DNA of 36,751 bases from Actinomycetales bacterium (GTDB lineage: Bacteria > Actinomycetota > Actinomycetes > S36-B12): contig JAGWXF010000026.1 of NCBI GenBank assembly GCA_018970025.1, positions 1-36,751 on the forward strand, read 5' to 3'. The position numbers were made by a program, and so were the translations under genes. Every line of letters starts with the position of its first letter. Position 1 is the first letter of the stretch. This document shows, one piece after another, positions 8,348 to 16,548 of the stretch. The notes beneath the pieces were generated by a model. That model was not told the DNA's origin. It was given only the letters and a program-made list of their open reading frames with translations, and ran no database searches.

Positions 8348-9099
8348 TGGGCGCGAGGACCCGGGTCCTGGTCATCACCCACGAGCCCGAGGCGGCGCCG
8401 GCCCTCATCGGGGAGATCCTGCGCGAGCGGGGGATCGAGGTGGACGTCCACATCGTGCTGGCCGATCCGGCCAAGCCGGATATCGACTTCCCGGACGTGG
8501 CCGATTACGACGCCGTGGTCGCCTTCGGCTCCTTCGCGAATGCGTACGACCAGGCCGCCCGCCCCTGGGTGGCACCGGAGGTGGCACTGATCGCCGACAT
8601 CGTGGATCGTGACCTGCCCTACCTCGGGGTCTGCTTCGGCGGCCAGTTGCTCGCCGAGTCGCTCGGCGGTCACGTGGAGCGGGCGGCCCAGGCAGATCAG
8701 GAGATCGGCCTGGTCACCTTCGACTCCGCGGACGACCTGCCGATCCCGGCCGGGCCCTGGTTCACCTGGCATGAGGATCGAACGATCCTGCCTGAGGGCG
8801 TGGACGTGCTCGTCGACAACGGCAAGGCCGTCCAGCTGTTCCGCAAGGGTCGTGCCGTCGGCACCCAGTTCCACCCGGAGGCCGACGTCGAGCTGGTCGC
8901 CGGCTGGGTGCGGATCGGGCCGGATCACATCCCCGACGAGACCTCCGGCCCGCGGCTGCTGGCGGACCTCGATGCCAATCGTGAGGTGCTGCGGCGCAAC
9001 TGCGAGCAGCTCGTGGACTGGTTCCTGCGCGAGGTCGCCGGGATCGCTGATGCAGGTCACGCCGATCAGGCCGATCGGGCAACGGTGGCGCAGCAGTGA
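8347..9099 (+). CDS. Class I glutamine-amidotransferase-like hydrolase (1)
   Basis: This 250-residue protein is a stand-alone class I GATase domain. The nucleophile elbow GVCFGG has Cys96, and the QFHPE motif gives His176 and Glu178, so the triad is intact. Proteins of this shape beside a GS-like ligase occur in aniline operons (AtdA2 beside AtdA1); the usual reading is cleavage of a gamma-glutamyl amide or handling of glutamine. Its ATG overlaps the ligase stop, and its own stop overlaps the CaiB start (GTGA), so three genes are translationally coupled. No synthase domain is present, so GMP synthase is excluded. Confidence 0.87.
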   Translation: MGARTRVLVITHEPEAAPALIGEILRERGIEVDVHIVLADPAKPDIDFPDVADYDAVVAFGSFANAYDQAARPWVAPEVALIADIVDRDLPYLGVCFGGQLLAESLGGHVERAAQADQEIGLVTFDSADDLPIPAGPWFTWHEDRTILPEGVDVLVDNGKAVQLFRKGRAVGTQFHPEADVELVAGWVRIGPDHIPDETSGPRLLADLDANREVLRRNCEQLVDWFLREVAGIADAGHADQADRATVAQQ

Positions 9100-10286
9100 G
9101 CGCACCCCTGGCCGGGGTCGTCGTCGTCTCGCTGGAGGCGGCGATCTCGGTGCCCTTCGCCACCCGCCAGCTATGCGACCTCGGTGCGACGGTCATCAAG
9201 GTGGAGCGTCCTGAGGGCGACTTCGCCCGGCACTACGACGACGTGATGGCCGGGGAGTCGGCCTTCTTCGCCTGGGCGAATCGGGGCAAGCAGTCGATCC
9301 GGCTCGACGTGAAGGACGATCAGGATCTCGCCACCCTGCGCGGACTGATTGCCGGGGCGGACGTCTTCGTGCACAACCTCTCGCCGCGAGCGGCACAGCG
9401 CCTGGGCGTCGACGCCGCCAGCCTCGCGGAGCAGTACCCGCACCTGATCGCAGCGGAGGTCTCCGGCTACGGCCTGGGCGGCCCCCGGACCGACGACAAG
9501 GCCTACGACCTGGCAATCCAGGCCGAGGCCGGTGTCTTCTCGCTCAACGGCGACGGGGGGATGAGCAAGGTCGGCTTCTCAGTGGCCGATATCTGCTCGG
9601 GGATGTACGCCCTGAGCAGCATCCTGGCGGCCCTGGTGCGCCGCGAGCGGACCGGTGCCGGCGCGGCGGTGCACGTCTCCATGCTCGACTCCCTGGCGGA
9701 GTGGGTATCGGCACCCCTCTACAACGCGGTGTACGGCCCGGGCCAGCCGACGCCGACCAGCCGCCGGCATCATGCGATCGCCCCCTACGGCACGTTCACC
9801 CTGGCAGATGGGTCGACGGTGCTGATCGCCGTGCAGAGCGATGGCGAGTGGCGCTCGCTGGCCGAGCAGCTGCTGCTGGATGCGCAGCTGGCCGATGACC
9901 CGCGCTTCGCCACGAATGCGCAGCGGATCGCCAATGTCGATGCCCTGGAGGCGATCATCCAGTCGACCCTGTCAGGCATGGCTGCCGACCAGGCGCGAGG
10001 CCGGCTGGCGGCAGGTCGGATTGCCACCGCTGAGGTGAACGACCTGCGCGGGGTCTGGGAGCACGAGCAGCTGCGGGCACGTCACCGGTTCATCGAGGCA
10101 GGCTCGCCGAGCGGACCACTGGAGATGCTCGCCGCCCCCTTCGACATCAGCGGCTGGGCTCCGCCGGCCGGGCGTATCCCGGCCCTGGACGAGCACGATC
10201 CTGCGACGATCGAGGCCGTGATCCAGCGAGGGATCAGTACGACTTCGGCAGGCCGAGCACATGCTGACCGAGGTAGGCCAGGATGA
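9096..10286 (+). CDS. CaiB/BaiF-family (class III) CoA-transferase
   Basis: This 396-residue protein moves CoA between carboxylic acids. It starts with the family signature LAGVVVVSLEAAISVPFATRQL and the KVERPEGDF strand, followed by NRGKQSIRLDVK. The KVGFSVADICSGMYA segment (about residues 160-175) is typical, and the catalytic Asp is expected just upstream in YDLAIQAE. GTG start, 4-bp overlap with the GATase. Its 3' end overlaps the opposing acyl-CoA dehydrogenase by 53 bp. In this context it would activate a pathway acid to its CoA ester for the dehydrogenase. Donor and acceptor cannot be told from sequence. Confidence 0.9.
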   Translation: MSAPLAGVVVVSLEAAISVPFATRQLCDLGATVIKVERPEGDFARHYDDVMAGESAFFAWANRGKQSIRLDVKDDQDLATLRGLIAGADVFVHNLSPRAAQRLGVDAASLAEQYPHLIAAEVSGYGLGGPRTDDKAYDLAIQAEAGVFSLNGDGGMSKVGFSVADICSGMYALSSILAALVRRERTGAGAAVHVSMLDSLAEWVSAPLYNAVYGPGQPTPTSRRHHAIAPYGTFTLADGSTVLIAVQSDGEWRSLAEQLLLDAQLADDPRFATNAQRIANVDALEAIIQSTLSGMAADQARGRLAAGRIATAEVNDLRGVWEHEQLRARHRFIEAGSPSGPLEMLAAPFDISGWAPPAGRIPALDEHDPATIEAVIQRGISTTSAGRAHADRGRPG

Positions 10287-11388
10287 GGTTGTTGTTGACG
10301 GGGGCGACTTGATAGAGCCGGGTCTCGCGGAACTTGCGCTCGATGTCGTACTCGACGGCGAAGCCGAATCCGCCGTGGGTATCGAGTGCGGCATTGGCCG
10401 CGGCCCACGATGCCTCCGACGCCAGCAGCTTGGCCATGTTGGCCTCGGCCGCGCACGCCTCACCGCGGTCGTACCGGGCAGCGGCATCGAACCGGACGAG
10501 GTCGGCGGCACGCAGGGCCGCGTATGCGCGGGCAAGCGGGAACTGCACTCCCTGGTTGGCGCCGATCGCCCGGCCGAAGACCTCGCGGCCACTGGCGTAG
10601 GCCACCGCTCGCTCGAGCAGGAAGCGACCGTCCCCGATGCACTCGGAGGCGATGAGGATCCGCTCGGCGTTCATGCCGTCGAGGATGTAGCGAAAGCCCC
10701 GGCCCTCCTCGCCGATGAGCGCATCGTGCGGCAGGCGGACGTCGTCGAAGAACACCTCGGTCGTGTTGTGGTTCATCATGGTTCGGATCGGCTTGATCGT
10801 CAGCCCGGGAGCATCGCGCATGTCGAACAGGAAGACCGACAGGCCCTCGGTCGGCTTCGCGCACTCGTCGTAGGGCGTCGTGCGGGCGAGCAGGAGCATG
10901 AGGTCGGAGTACATCGCCCGCGACGTCCAGATCTTCTGGCCGTTGACGATCCAGCCGTCCGGCGTGCGCTCCGCGCGCGTGCTGATGCGCGTGGTCTCCG
11001 AGCCGGCTCCTGGCTCAGTCACGCCGAAGGCCTGCAGGCGCAGCGAGCCCTCTGCGATGGCCGGCAGGTAGCGCTGCTTGTGCTCGGCACTGCCATGCCG
11101 CAGCAGCGTGCCCATGATGTACATCTGCGCGTGGCAGGCCGACGGGTTGCCGCCGGATGCGGCGATCTCCTCCAGGATGATCGACGCCTCGGTCAGGCTG
11201 GCTCCGCCCCCGCCGTATTCAGTCGGAATGAGTGCCCCGAGGTAGCCGGCGCGGGTAAGGGCGGCGATGAACGCCTCCGGGTAGGCGTCAGGCTCCAGCC
11301 CGCGCCAGTAGGCCCCGTCGAAGTCGGCGCAGATCTGGCGTACGCCCGATCGCAGGTCAGCGTGCTCGCCATCGTCCGTCCAGTCCAC
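10234..11388 (-). CDS. Acyl-CoA dehydrogenase
   Basis: This 384-residue FAD enzyme introduces the alpha-beta double bond in an acyl-CoA. The middle-domain motif FGVTEPGAGSETT and the WIVNGQKIWTSRA segment are classical, and the C-terminal signature DTHGGFGFAVEYDIERKFRETRL is complete, ending QHVLGLPKSY as in full-length relatives. The start is GTG at 11388 with no ribosome site; a TACAAA -10-like box sits about 6 nt upstream, so a leaderless transcript is likely. The candidate GntR operator at 11394-11413 overlaps this promoter. It converges on the CaiB gene with a 53-bp tail overlap. Confidence 0.93.
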   Translation of the reverse strand: MDWTDDGEHADLRSGVRQICADFDGAYWRGLEPDAYPEAFIAALTRAGYLGALIPTEYGGGGASLTEASIILEEIAASGGNPSACHAQMYIMGTLLRHGSAEHKQRYLPAIAEGSLRLQAFGVTEPGAGSETTRISTRAERTPDGWIVNGQKIWTSRAMYSDLMLLLARTTPYDECAKPTEGLSVFLFDMRDAPGLTIKPIRTMMNHNTTEVFFDDVRLPHDALIGEEGRGFRYILDGMNAERILIASECIGDGRFLLERAVAYASGREVFGRAIGANQGVQFPLARAYAALRAADLVRFDAAARYDRGEACAAEANMAKLLASEASWAAANAALDTHGGFGFAVEYDIERKFRETRLYQVAPVNNNLILAYLGQHVLGLPKSY

Positions 11389-11393
11389 GGCCT

Positions 11394-11413
11394 ATTTGTA
11401 TCATTTATCAAAT
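11394..11413. promoter_or_regulatory. Candidate GntR operator and ACAD promoter
   Basis: ATTTGTATCATTTATCAAAT has ATTTG/CAAAT arms around a 10-nt centre and contains the 12-mer shared with 6858-6869. It lies 6-25 bp upstream of the acyl-CoA dehydrogenase GTG and 20 bp before the GntR ATG, a typical position for an autoregulated divergent pair. Confidence 0.55.
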
Positions 11414-11432
11414 CCATTCGCGGAGGAGTTCG

Positions 11433-12113
11433 ATGACGGCCCAGCCGGGGGACGACTCCCGTCCGCGGCGGCGGACGAATCTCGCGGACGATGTCGCCGC
11501 CCACCTGCGCCAGGTCATCCTGGCCGGACGGCTCCGGCCCGGATCGCGGATCGACCAGGACGCCATCGCCGAGGAGCTCGGGATGAGCCGGCTGCCGGTG
11601 CGCGAGGCGCTGATCTCCCTCGATCGCGAGGGGCTCGTCCACACCATCCCGCGCAAGGGCTCCTATGTCGCGCGCATCGACCGCGACGACATCGCCGATC
11701 ACTACCAGATCTTCGGCCAGCTGGCCGGCCTGGCTGCCGCTCGGGCGGTGGCCCGCCTGGATGACGCCGCGATCGCATCCCTGGTCGACCTGCACGAGCG
11801 GATGAGCGTGGCGGCAGGGGTTGCCGAGCAGCAACGACTGAACCATGCCTTCCATCGCACGATCAACCTGGCAGCCGGCAGCCCGCGGATGAGCAGCATG
11901 CTCCAGCTGCTGTCGAGGTCGCTGCCGATGCCGTACGCGGACTTCCCTCCGGCATGGCTGGACGAGGCCAATCGCCAGCACCGCGAGATCGTCGAGGCGG
12001 TCCGGCGCCGTGACACCCTGGCCGCCCAGCGATCCATGGAGCAGCACATCAATGCCAGCGCTCGGCACGCCATCGAGGTGCTCGAGGGGCTTGGCTTCTT
12101 CGAGGACGAGTGA
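11433..12113 (+). CDS. GntR-family regulator, FCD (FadR-like) subfamily
   Basis: This 226-residue regulator has an N-terminal winged helix (residues about 10-75: LADDVAAHLRQVILAGRLRPG, then MSRLPVREAL as recognition helix and the wing IPRKGSYVA). An all-helical C-terminal FCD domain follows, with metal/ligand-type histidines in NHAFHRTI and in the QHREIVEA and QHINASARH helices. FCD regulators bind organic acids or related catabolites. GGAGGAG precedes the ATG. It diverges from the acyl-CoA dehydrogenase and is followed after 13 bp by an aldehyde dehydrogenase. The shared ATTTATCAAAT motif suggests it controls its own divergent promoter and the ADH/GS-like promoter at 6.8 kb. Confidence 0.92.
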   Translation: MTAQPGDDSRPRRRTNLADDVAAHLRQVILAGRLRPGSRIDQDAIAEELGMSRLPVREALISLDREGLVHTIPRKGSYVARIDRDDIADHYQIFGQLAGLAAARAVARLDDAAIASLVDLHERMSVAAGVAEQQRLNHAFHRTINLAAGSPRMSSMLQLLSRSLPMPYADFPPAWLDEANRQHREIVEAVRRRDTLAAQRSMEQHINASARHAIEVLEGLGFFEDE

Positions 12114-12126
12114 GGAAGGAATGGCC

Positions 12127-13599
12127 ATGGAGACGTACGAGCACTGGATCGGTGGCCAGTCAACGGCACCCGCGACGGGCGAGTACCTGCCGACCCTGGA
12201 TCCGATGACCGCCGCGCCGTGGGCCCGGATCGCCCGTGGCGATGCCGCGGACATCGATGCTGCGGTGCAGTCGGCCCAGCGGGCCTTCGAGGGGTGGCGG
12301 CGCACCGGGCCGACCCGTCGCGCGGAGATCATCTGGCGCCTGGGCGACCTCATCGCCGAGCACGCCGACGAGCTCGCCATGCTCGAGGCCAGGGATGCCG
12401 GCAAGGTGGTGCGCGAGGTCAAGGGGCAGATGACCTCCCTGCGCGCCTGGTATCACTACTACGCATCCCTGGCCTATCAGCTCGAGGGACGCACCATCCC
12501 GCAGGATCGGGCCAGCCTCAGCGTGAGCACCGAGCGGATCCCGTTCGGGGTCATCGGGGTCATCCCGGCGTTCAACTCGCCGATGCTCCTCGGCGGCATG
12601 GGCCTGGCACCGGGCCTGGCGGCCGGCAACACCGTCGTGGTCAAGCCCCCGGAGGTCAACTCCCTGTCCCTGCTGCGCCTGGGCGAGCTCGCGCAGCGGG
12701 CCGGGCTGCCCGACGGCTGCCTGAACATCGTCACCGGTCACGGTCACGAGGCCGGTGATGCGCTCGTCGCGCACCCGCTGGTGCGCAAGGTGTGGTTCAC
12801 CGGCGGGCCGGACAGCGCCCGGCATGTGGCGGCGCGGGCCGCGCAGTCTCTCAAGCCGCTGGTGCTCGAGCTCGGCGGCAAGAGCGCGAACATCTTCTTC
12901 GACGATGTGCGCATCGACGATGTCCTCAACGGGGTGATCGCGGGCATCTTCGCGGCTGCCGGGCAGACCTGCGTTGCCGGCTCGCGACTGCTGGCCCACG
13001 AGTCCATCGCCGACGAGCTCGTCGACAAGGTCGCCAGGCGAGCGCAGGCGATCCGCCTTGGCGACCCGACCGACGAGCGCACCGAGATGGGCCCGCTGTC
13101 GCAGGAGAAGATCCTCGCGGGAGTCTCCGATCGGGTGCAGGAGGCAATCGCCCAGGGTGCGGTGCTCGCAGCCGGCGGCGACGACGCCGATCGTCCGGAC
13201 ACCGGCTGGTTCTATGCCCCGACCGTGCTCGATGGCGTCACCAACGACATGTCGGTCGCCCGCCATGAGCTCTTCGGCCCGGTGCTGTCGGTCATCCGCT
13301 TCGCCGACGAGGACGAGGCAGTGGCGATCGCCAACGACTCGCCCTTCGCCCTGGCAGCCGGCGTGTGGACCCGGGACCTCGGCCGGGCGCATCGGGTCGC
13401 CCGTGGCCTGGACACCGGCACGGTGTGGATCAACATGTACCGCGCCCTGCAGTTCGCCACGCCCTTCGGCGGGAACAAGCTCTCCGGCTACGGCCGGGAG
13501 AACGGCATCGACGGCTTCGCGGAGTTCACCCAGCCCAAGGGGATCTGGATCGAGTCGAGCGATGAGCCAGTAGGTGACCCGTTCGTCCTGCGCGCCTGA
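12127..13599 (+). CDS. NAD(P)-dependent aldehyde dehydrogenase (1)
   Basis: This 490-residue ALDH-superfamily enzyme oxidises an aldehyde to the acid. It has the cofactor strand NTVVVKPPEVNS, the general base in LELGGKS and the catalytic Cys in GQTCVAGSR; the C-terminal FGGNKLSGYGRENG loop is complete. I prefer the ATG at 12127 because GAGGAAGGA then sits 6 nt upstream; an ATG two codons earlier (12121) would abut it. It follows the GntR gene by 13 bp, so regulator and enzyme probably share a transcript. It could oxidise the aldehyde formed by the alcohol dehydrogenase at 5834. Confidence 0.93.
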   Translation: METYEHWIGGQSTAPATGEYLPTLDPMTAAPWARIARGDAADIDAAVQSAQRAFEGWRRTGPTRRAEIIWRLGDLIAEHADELAMLEARDAGKVVREVKGQMTSLRAWYHYYASLAYQLEGRTIPQDRASLSVSTERIPFGVIGVIPAFNSPMLLGGMGLAPGLAAGNTVVVKPPEVNSLSLLRLGELAQRAGLPDGCLNIVTGHGHEAGDALVAHPLVRKVWFTGGPDSARHVAARAAQSLKPLVLELGGKSANIFFDDVRIDDVLNGVIAGIFAAAGQTCVAGSRLLAHESIADELVDKVARRAQAIRLGDPTDERTEMGPLSQEKILAGVSDRVQEAIAQGAVLAAGGDDADRPDTGWFYAPTVLDGVTNDMSVARHELFGPVLSVIRFADEDEAVAIANDSPFALAAGVWTRDLGRAHRVARGLDTGTVWINMYRALQFATPFGGNKLSGYGRENGIDGFAEFTQPKGIWIESSDEPVGDPFVLRA

Positions 13600-13779
13600 T
13601 GCAGAAGTGCAGCCTGGCCTGCGCAGCGCACGCTCCCGTCTCCTTCTGGCGGACGGCTCTTCGACGTAGCCAAGTGAAGCCGCGCGGGGGAGGTGGGCTC
13701 GGATGCATGCGCGCTGCAGGGCGGGCGTGCGGGGTGAGAACCGCCCACCGGTCATGCCGGATGGCTCTAGAGTGAGCCG

Positions 13780-14829
13780 ATGTCCACAGGATTCGCGGGC
13801 CAGAGCACCGTCAAGGGATCACGGGTGCGCAGGTTCTTGCAGGTGTGCGCTGCCGTCGCGGTTGTCGGCTCCATGGCCGCCCCAGCCCAGGCAGACGTGC
13901 TCCGTGCCACCACCGCCACCATCAACGGTGCGATCTTCACCACGCAAGCCCCCGGTGCAAGTGCTCCCAAGGGCGTGTCACCGGAGGTGTTCTTCGATGC
14001 CACGACCGGCAGCTATCTGCTGCTGACGACGAGCATGCCCCCCGTGCAGTACACGTCTGCGGATGGCATCACCTGGACGCCGACCAGTGTCCAGCTCCCC
14101 CAGGGGATCGACTGGTCCATCGTGCAGGAAGGCCCGTCGAGCTATCGCCTCTACTTTGCCGAGATGAGCCCCAGTGCCCCGGGCCAGGGCCCGACCCCGC
14201 CCTGCACGCCTGGATCCAAGCGCCTGCGCTACGCGACATCGACGGACCTGGCCACCTGGCAGGTCCAGCCGGGAGTGCTGCTCGATGATGTCGGCTGCGG
14301 TGTCCCGCATGTGATGAAGACCAGGGACGGTCGATACTTCCTGTATTTCAACAAGCGGGATCCAGTCCATGGCATCTACGTCGGCACCTCGAACGACGGC
14401 CTCGCCTGGGCGGTGCGCGACGGGATCATCGCGAACGACAGCGACCTCGTCGACCCCGCGCCGCTTCAACTGCCAGACGGCACCTTCCTCATGGTGGGCT
14501 CCACGACTGGGGGTATGGGCGGCTACCAGAAGTTGCAGCTGCTTCGTTCGGATGATGCGGTGAACTGGACCAAGCGCTCGACCAGCCTGTACGAAGTCAA
14601 GGGTGCCAGCGTGCTCGATCCGTCCATCGAGCTGGTGAACGGCAAGCTGCGTGTCTGGTTCGGCTACGCGCCCGGAGGTGCCCACAACGACGCCACGATC
14701 GCGACCGGCACCCTGAGCCTGGGCAGTACCAAGGCCGTCAAGGGCAAGAAGTGCACCGTCAAGGGCTCACTCTCCGGGTCACTTGCCTGCAAGGAGGTCA
14801 AGGGTCGGCTGACGTGGGCTCCCACCTGA
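13780..14829 (+). CDS. Secreted beta-propeller (glycosidase-like) protein
   Basis: This 349-residue protein has an N-terminal export signal: basic RVRR, the hydrophobic stretch FLQVCAAVAVVGSMA, and cleavage likely after APAQA near residue 39. The mature part has repeated strand patterns such as YTSADGITWTP, VGTSNDGLAWAV and LLRSDDAVNWTK, the look of five-bladed propeller glycosidases (GH43/GH32-like) or sialidase-type folds. I cannot point to a complete catalytic triad, so enzymatic activity is unproven. The C-terminal tail has two Cys (KKCTVKG ... LACKEVKG) ending in TW. It stands alone and has no visible link to the catabolic genes. Confidence 0.7.
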   Translation: MSTGFAGQSTVKGSRVRRFLQVCAAVAVVGSMAAPAQADVLRATTATINGAIFTTQAPGASAPKGVSPEVFFDATTGSYLLLTTSMPPVQYTSADGITWTPTSVQLPQGIDWSIVQEGPSSYRLYFAEMSPSAPGQGPTPPCTPGSKRLRYATSTDLATWQVQPGVLLDDVGCGVPHVMKTRDGRYFLYFNKRDPVHGIYVGTSNDGLAWAVRDGIIANDSDLVDPAPLQLPDGTFLMVGSTTGGMGGYQKLQLLRSDDAVNWTKRSTSLYEVKGASVLDPSIELVNGKLRVWFGYAPGGAHNDATIATGTLSLGSTKAVKGKKCTVKGSLSGSLACKEVKGRLTWAPT

Positions 14830-14949
14830 GCATGCCCGACGCGCATTGACCGGACCCCTTCGCTCGCGAGCCCTTGCACCTGTCAGCGCCCCTATGCGAA
14901 CTCCGTGATGACGTCACTCACCACGTCCGAACACCAGGGGTTGCGCGGC

Positions 14950-16242
14950 TCAGGGGAGGCGGGCCCGGTCGAACTCCTGCTGCAGGCGAGGCCTGCGCCG
15001 GTTCTGCTCGCGTAGCTCGGCGATGAGCGCATCGACGTCAGGTGCATGCTCGGTCCCGGCGGCGATCAGGCGCATCCGGGCCAGGCGCTTGGCTGCGATC
15101 TGGTAGGACCTCGCGTCGGTGACCTCGAGGTCGCTACGCGCCAGGTCTTCGAGGACGGGCAGCACGGCGATGGGGTCGACCTCCTCGTACGCCGTGACCA
15201 GCCGCTCCCAGGCGTCTCGGTCGCGCAGGCCGAACTCATGGGCCTGCTGCCACGCCCGGGGAGCATCCTTCAGGGTGAGCAGGACGAACAGCACCGCATC
15301 GCGGGGGGAGGCGGCAAGGCGTTGCATGACCTGGCCCTCGAGTTCGGGCCACGACGCCCCGGCTGCGGCATGCACCTGGGCGGCCGTGCCCGACGACGGC
15401 CAGCGCTCGAATGCAGCCAGCCGGATCGGCAGCAGCTCCTGCGGGCGGTGCTTGGCGAGCAACGTGGCCCAGTAGTCGGCTGCCTGCTTGGCCTGGTGGC
15501 CGGAGTCGAACTCCGCTGCCTGGCGGGCCCAGTCGATGGCGAGCTCGATCTCGCCGATCTCCTCGAAGGCCTCGGCGGTGTCCTGCAGCCAGGCCGCTAC
15601 CCGTCGGTCCCTCGCATGGGTCGCGATAATCGCCTCGATATCGCGGTCATGCACGGCCAGTCGCTGGGCGTTCCAGTCCAGGACCAACCATTCGTGCATA
15701 TGCGGCGTGGACCAGCGGTCGTCCTCGGACGGGTGCGGGCCAAGCCCTGCGGCGATCTCGTCCAGCTTCCTGCGATAGCGAGCCATGCCCAGGTCTCCGA
15801 GCGCCGGGGCGTAGGCAACCGGATCAAGCTCGAAGTAGTCGACCTCACCATTGAATTGAAATGCGATCATCCAGTCGACCAGCCTGGCGGCTGGCGCCTG
15901 AGCCCGGGCTGCGACGATCGGATGCAGGCGCAGCAGCCTGCGGCAGGCATCGCCGATGATGCCGCTGGAGTCATCGGCCCGGGCGATCACCTTCAGCGCA
16001 GATGCGATCGCCTTCTGGGTCACCGTGAAGACGTCGGCTGGATCGGCATGCCCGGCGGCATCCTCGAGGACGTCCACGGCCTGGTGCATCTGCCGGCCGT
16101 GGTCATTGGAGTCGCGCCACCGGTACAGCTCACGACGAGTGCGGATCAGCGGCAGGACCCGGTCGGCCAGGTCCGCGGCCTCTGCGTCCGCCATCAGCGA
16201 TCCAGTCCGGAGGTCATGCGGAGAGTCTGCCAGCACCGTCAT
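14950..16242 (-). CDS. Stand-alone homologue of SWIM-protein C-terminal region
   Basis: This 430-residue, mostly helical cytoplasmic protein resembles the C-terminal part of actinobacterial SWIM zinc-finger proteins: a WRDSNDHGRQMHQAVDVLED helix, then ADDSSGIIGDACRRLLRLH, LVDWMIAF, YAPALGDLGMARYRRKLDE and a repeat-like EIELAIDWARQAAEF segment. No CxCx(n)CxH SWIM motif is present upstream, so this is a shortened form. Function is unknown; such regions look like helical-repeat scaffolds. The start could be 16242 or the in-frame ATG at 16194; neither has a clear ribosome site. It has no obvious partner. Confidence 0.6.
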   Translation of the reverse strand: MTVLADSPHDLRTGSLMADAEAADLADRVLPLIRTRRELYRWRDSNDHGRQMHQAVDVLEDAAGHADPADVFTVTQKAIASALKVIARADDSSGIIGDACRRLLRLHPIVAARAQAPAARLVDWMIAFQFNGEVDYFELDPVAYAPALGDLGMARYRRKLDEIAAGLGPHPSEDDRWSTPHMHEWLVLDWNAQRLAVHDRDIEAIIATHARDRRVAAWLQDTAEAFEEIGEIELAIDWARQAAEFDSGHQAKQAADYWATLLAKHRPQELLPIRLAAFERWPSSGTAAQVHAAAGASWPELEGQVMQRLAASPRDAVLFVLLTLKDAPRAWQQAHEFGLRDRDAWERLVTAYEEVDPIAVLPVLEDLARSDLEVTDARSYQIAAKRLARMRLIAAGTEHAPDVDALIAELREQNRRRPRLQQEFDRARLP

Positions 16243-16548
16243 TCAGCCGACTCGCCGAGCAGCGACAAGACTGGGCGCACGCACGTCACGCGAAGCCAGG
16301 ACCAAGGGGCCGCAAGAAGCGTCGCACGAAGGGATCATGCACCCCCGCCACGGCGACAAGTGGCCGATTGCATTACGCCGCGGATGTACCCAGGTGGATC
16401 AGCGATCACGTTCGGGCTGCCCTGCCCCCGACGCATTCTCATCATGACTGTCAAACTCATCGGCGCGAACGGTTCTTGACCTACCCATTCCCGACACGCA
16501 CCGCGACAGTTCATGCAGGTCACGGTGGTGCGTGCCCATGGTGATCCC
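16243..16548. other. Gap without a recognisable gene (306 bp)
   Basis: Between the SWIM-like gene and the AbiEii-like toxin I see no coding frame with a ribosome site, no tRNA and no strong hairpin. It should contain the promoter of the leftward gene at 16242 and any terminator of the AbiE pair. The short frames here look like chance openings. Confidence 0.4.

Noticed and set aside
8347..9099. GMP synthase or anthranilate synthase glutaminase subunit.
   Set aside because: No synthase domain or partner gene nearby; only the GATase domain is present beside a GS-like ligase.
13680..13779. Possible cyclic-di-AMP (ydaO-type) riboswitch before the secreted propeller protein: CGGGGGA and GGGGTGA are both present.
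   Set aside because: The two cores are about 38 nt apart and only about 40 nt follow before the start codon, with no GTCAGCTAACC-like second half. GC-rich chance and a simple GGGCGG/CCGCCC hairpin explain it.
14862..14871. GCTCGCGAGC palindrome as terminator of the propeller gene.
   Set aside because: Only a 10-bp palindrome without loop or T-tract; too weak to call.
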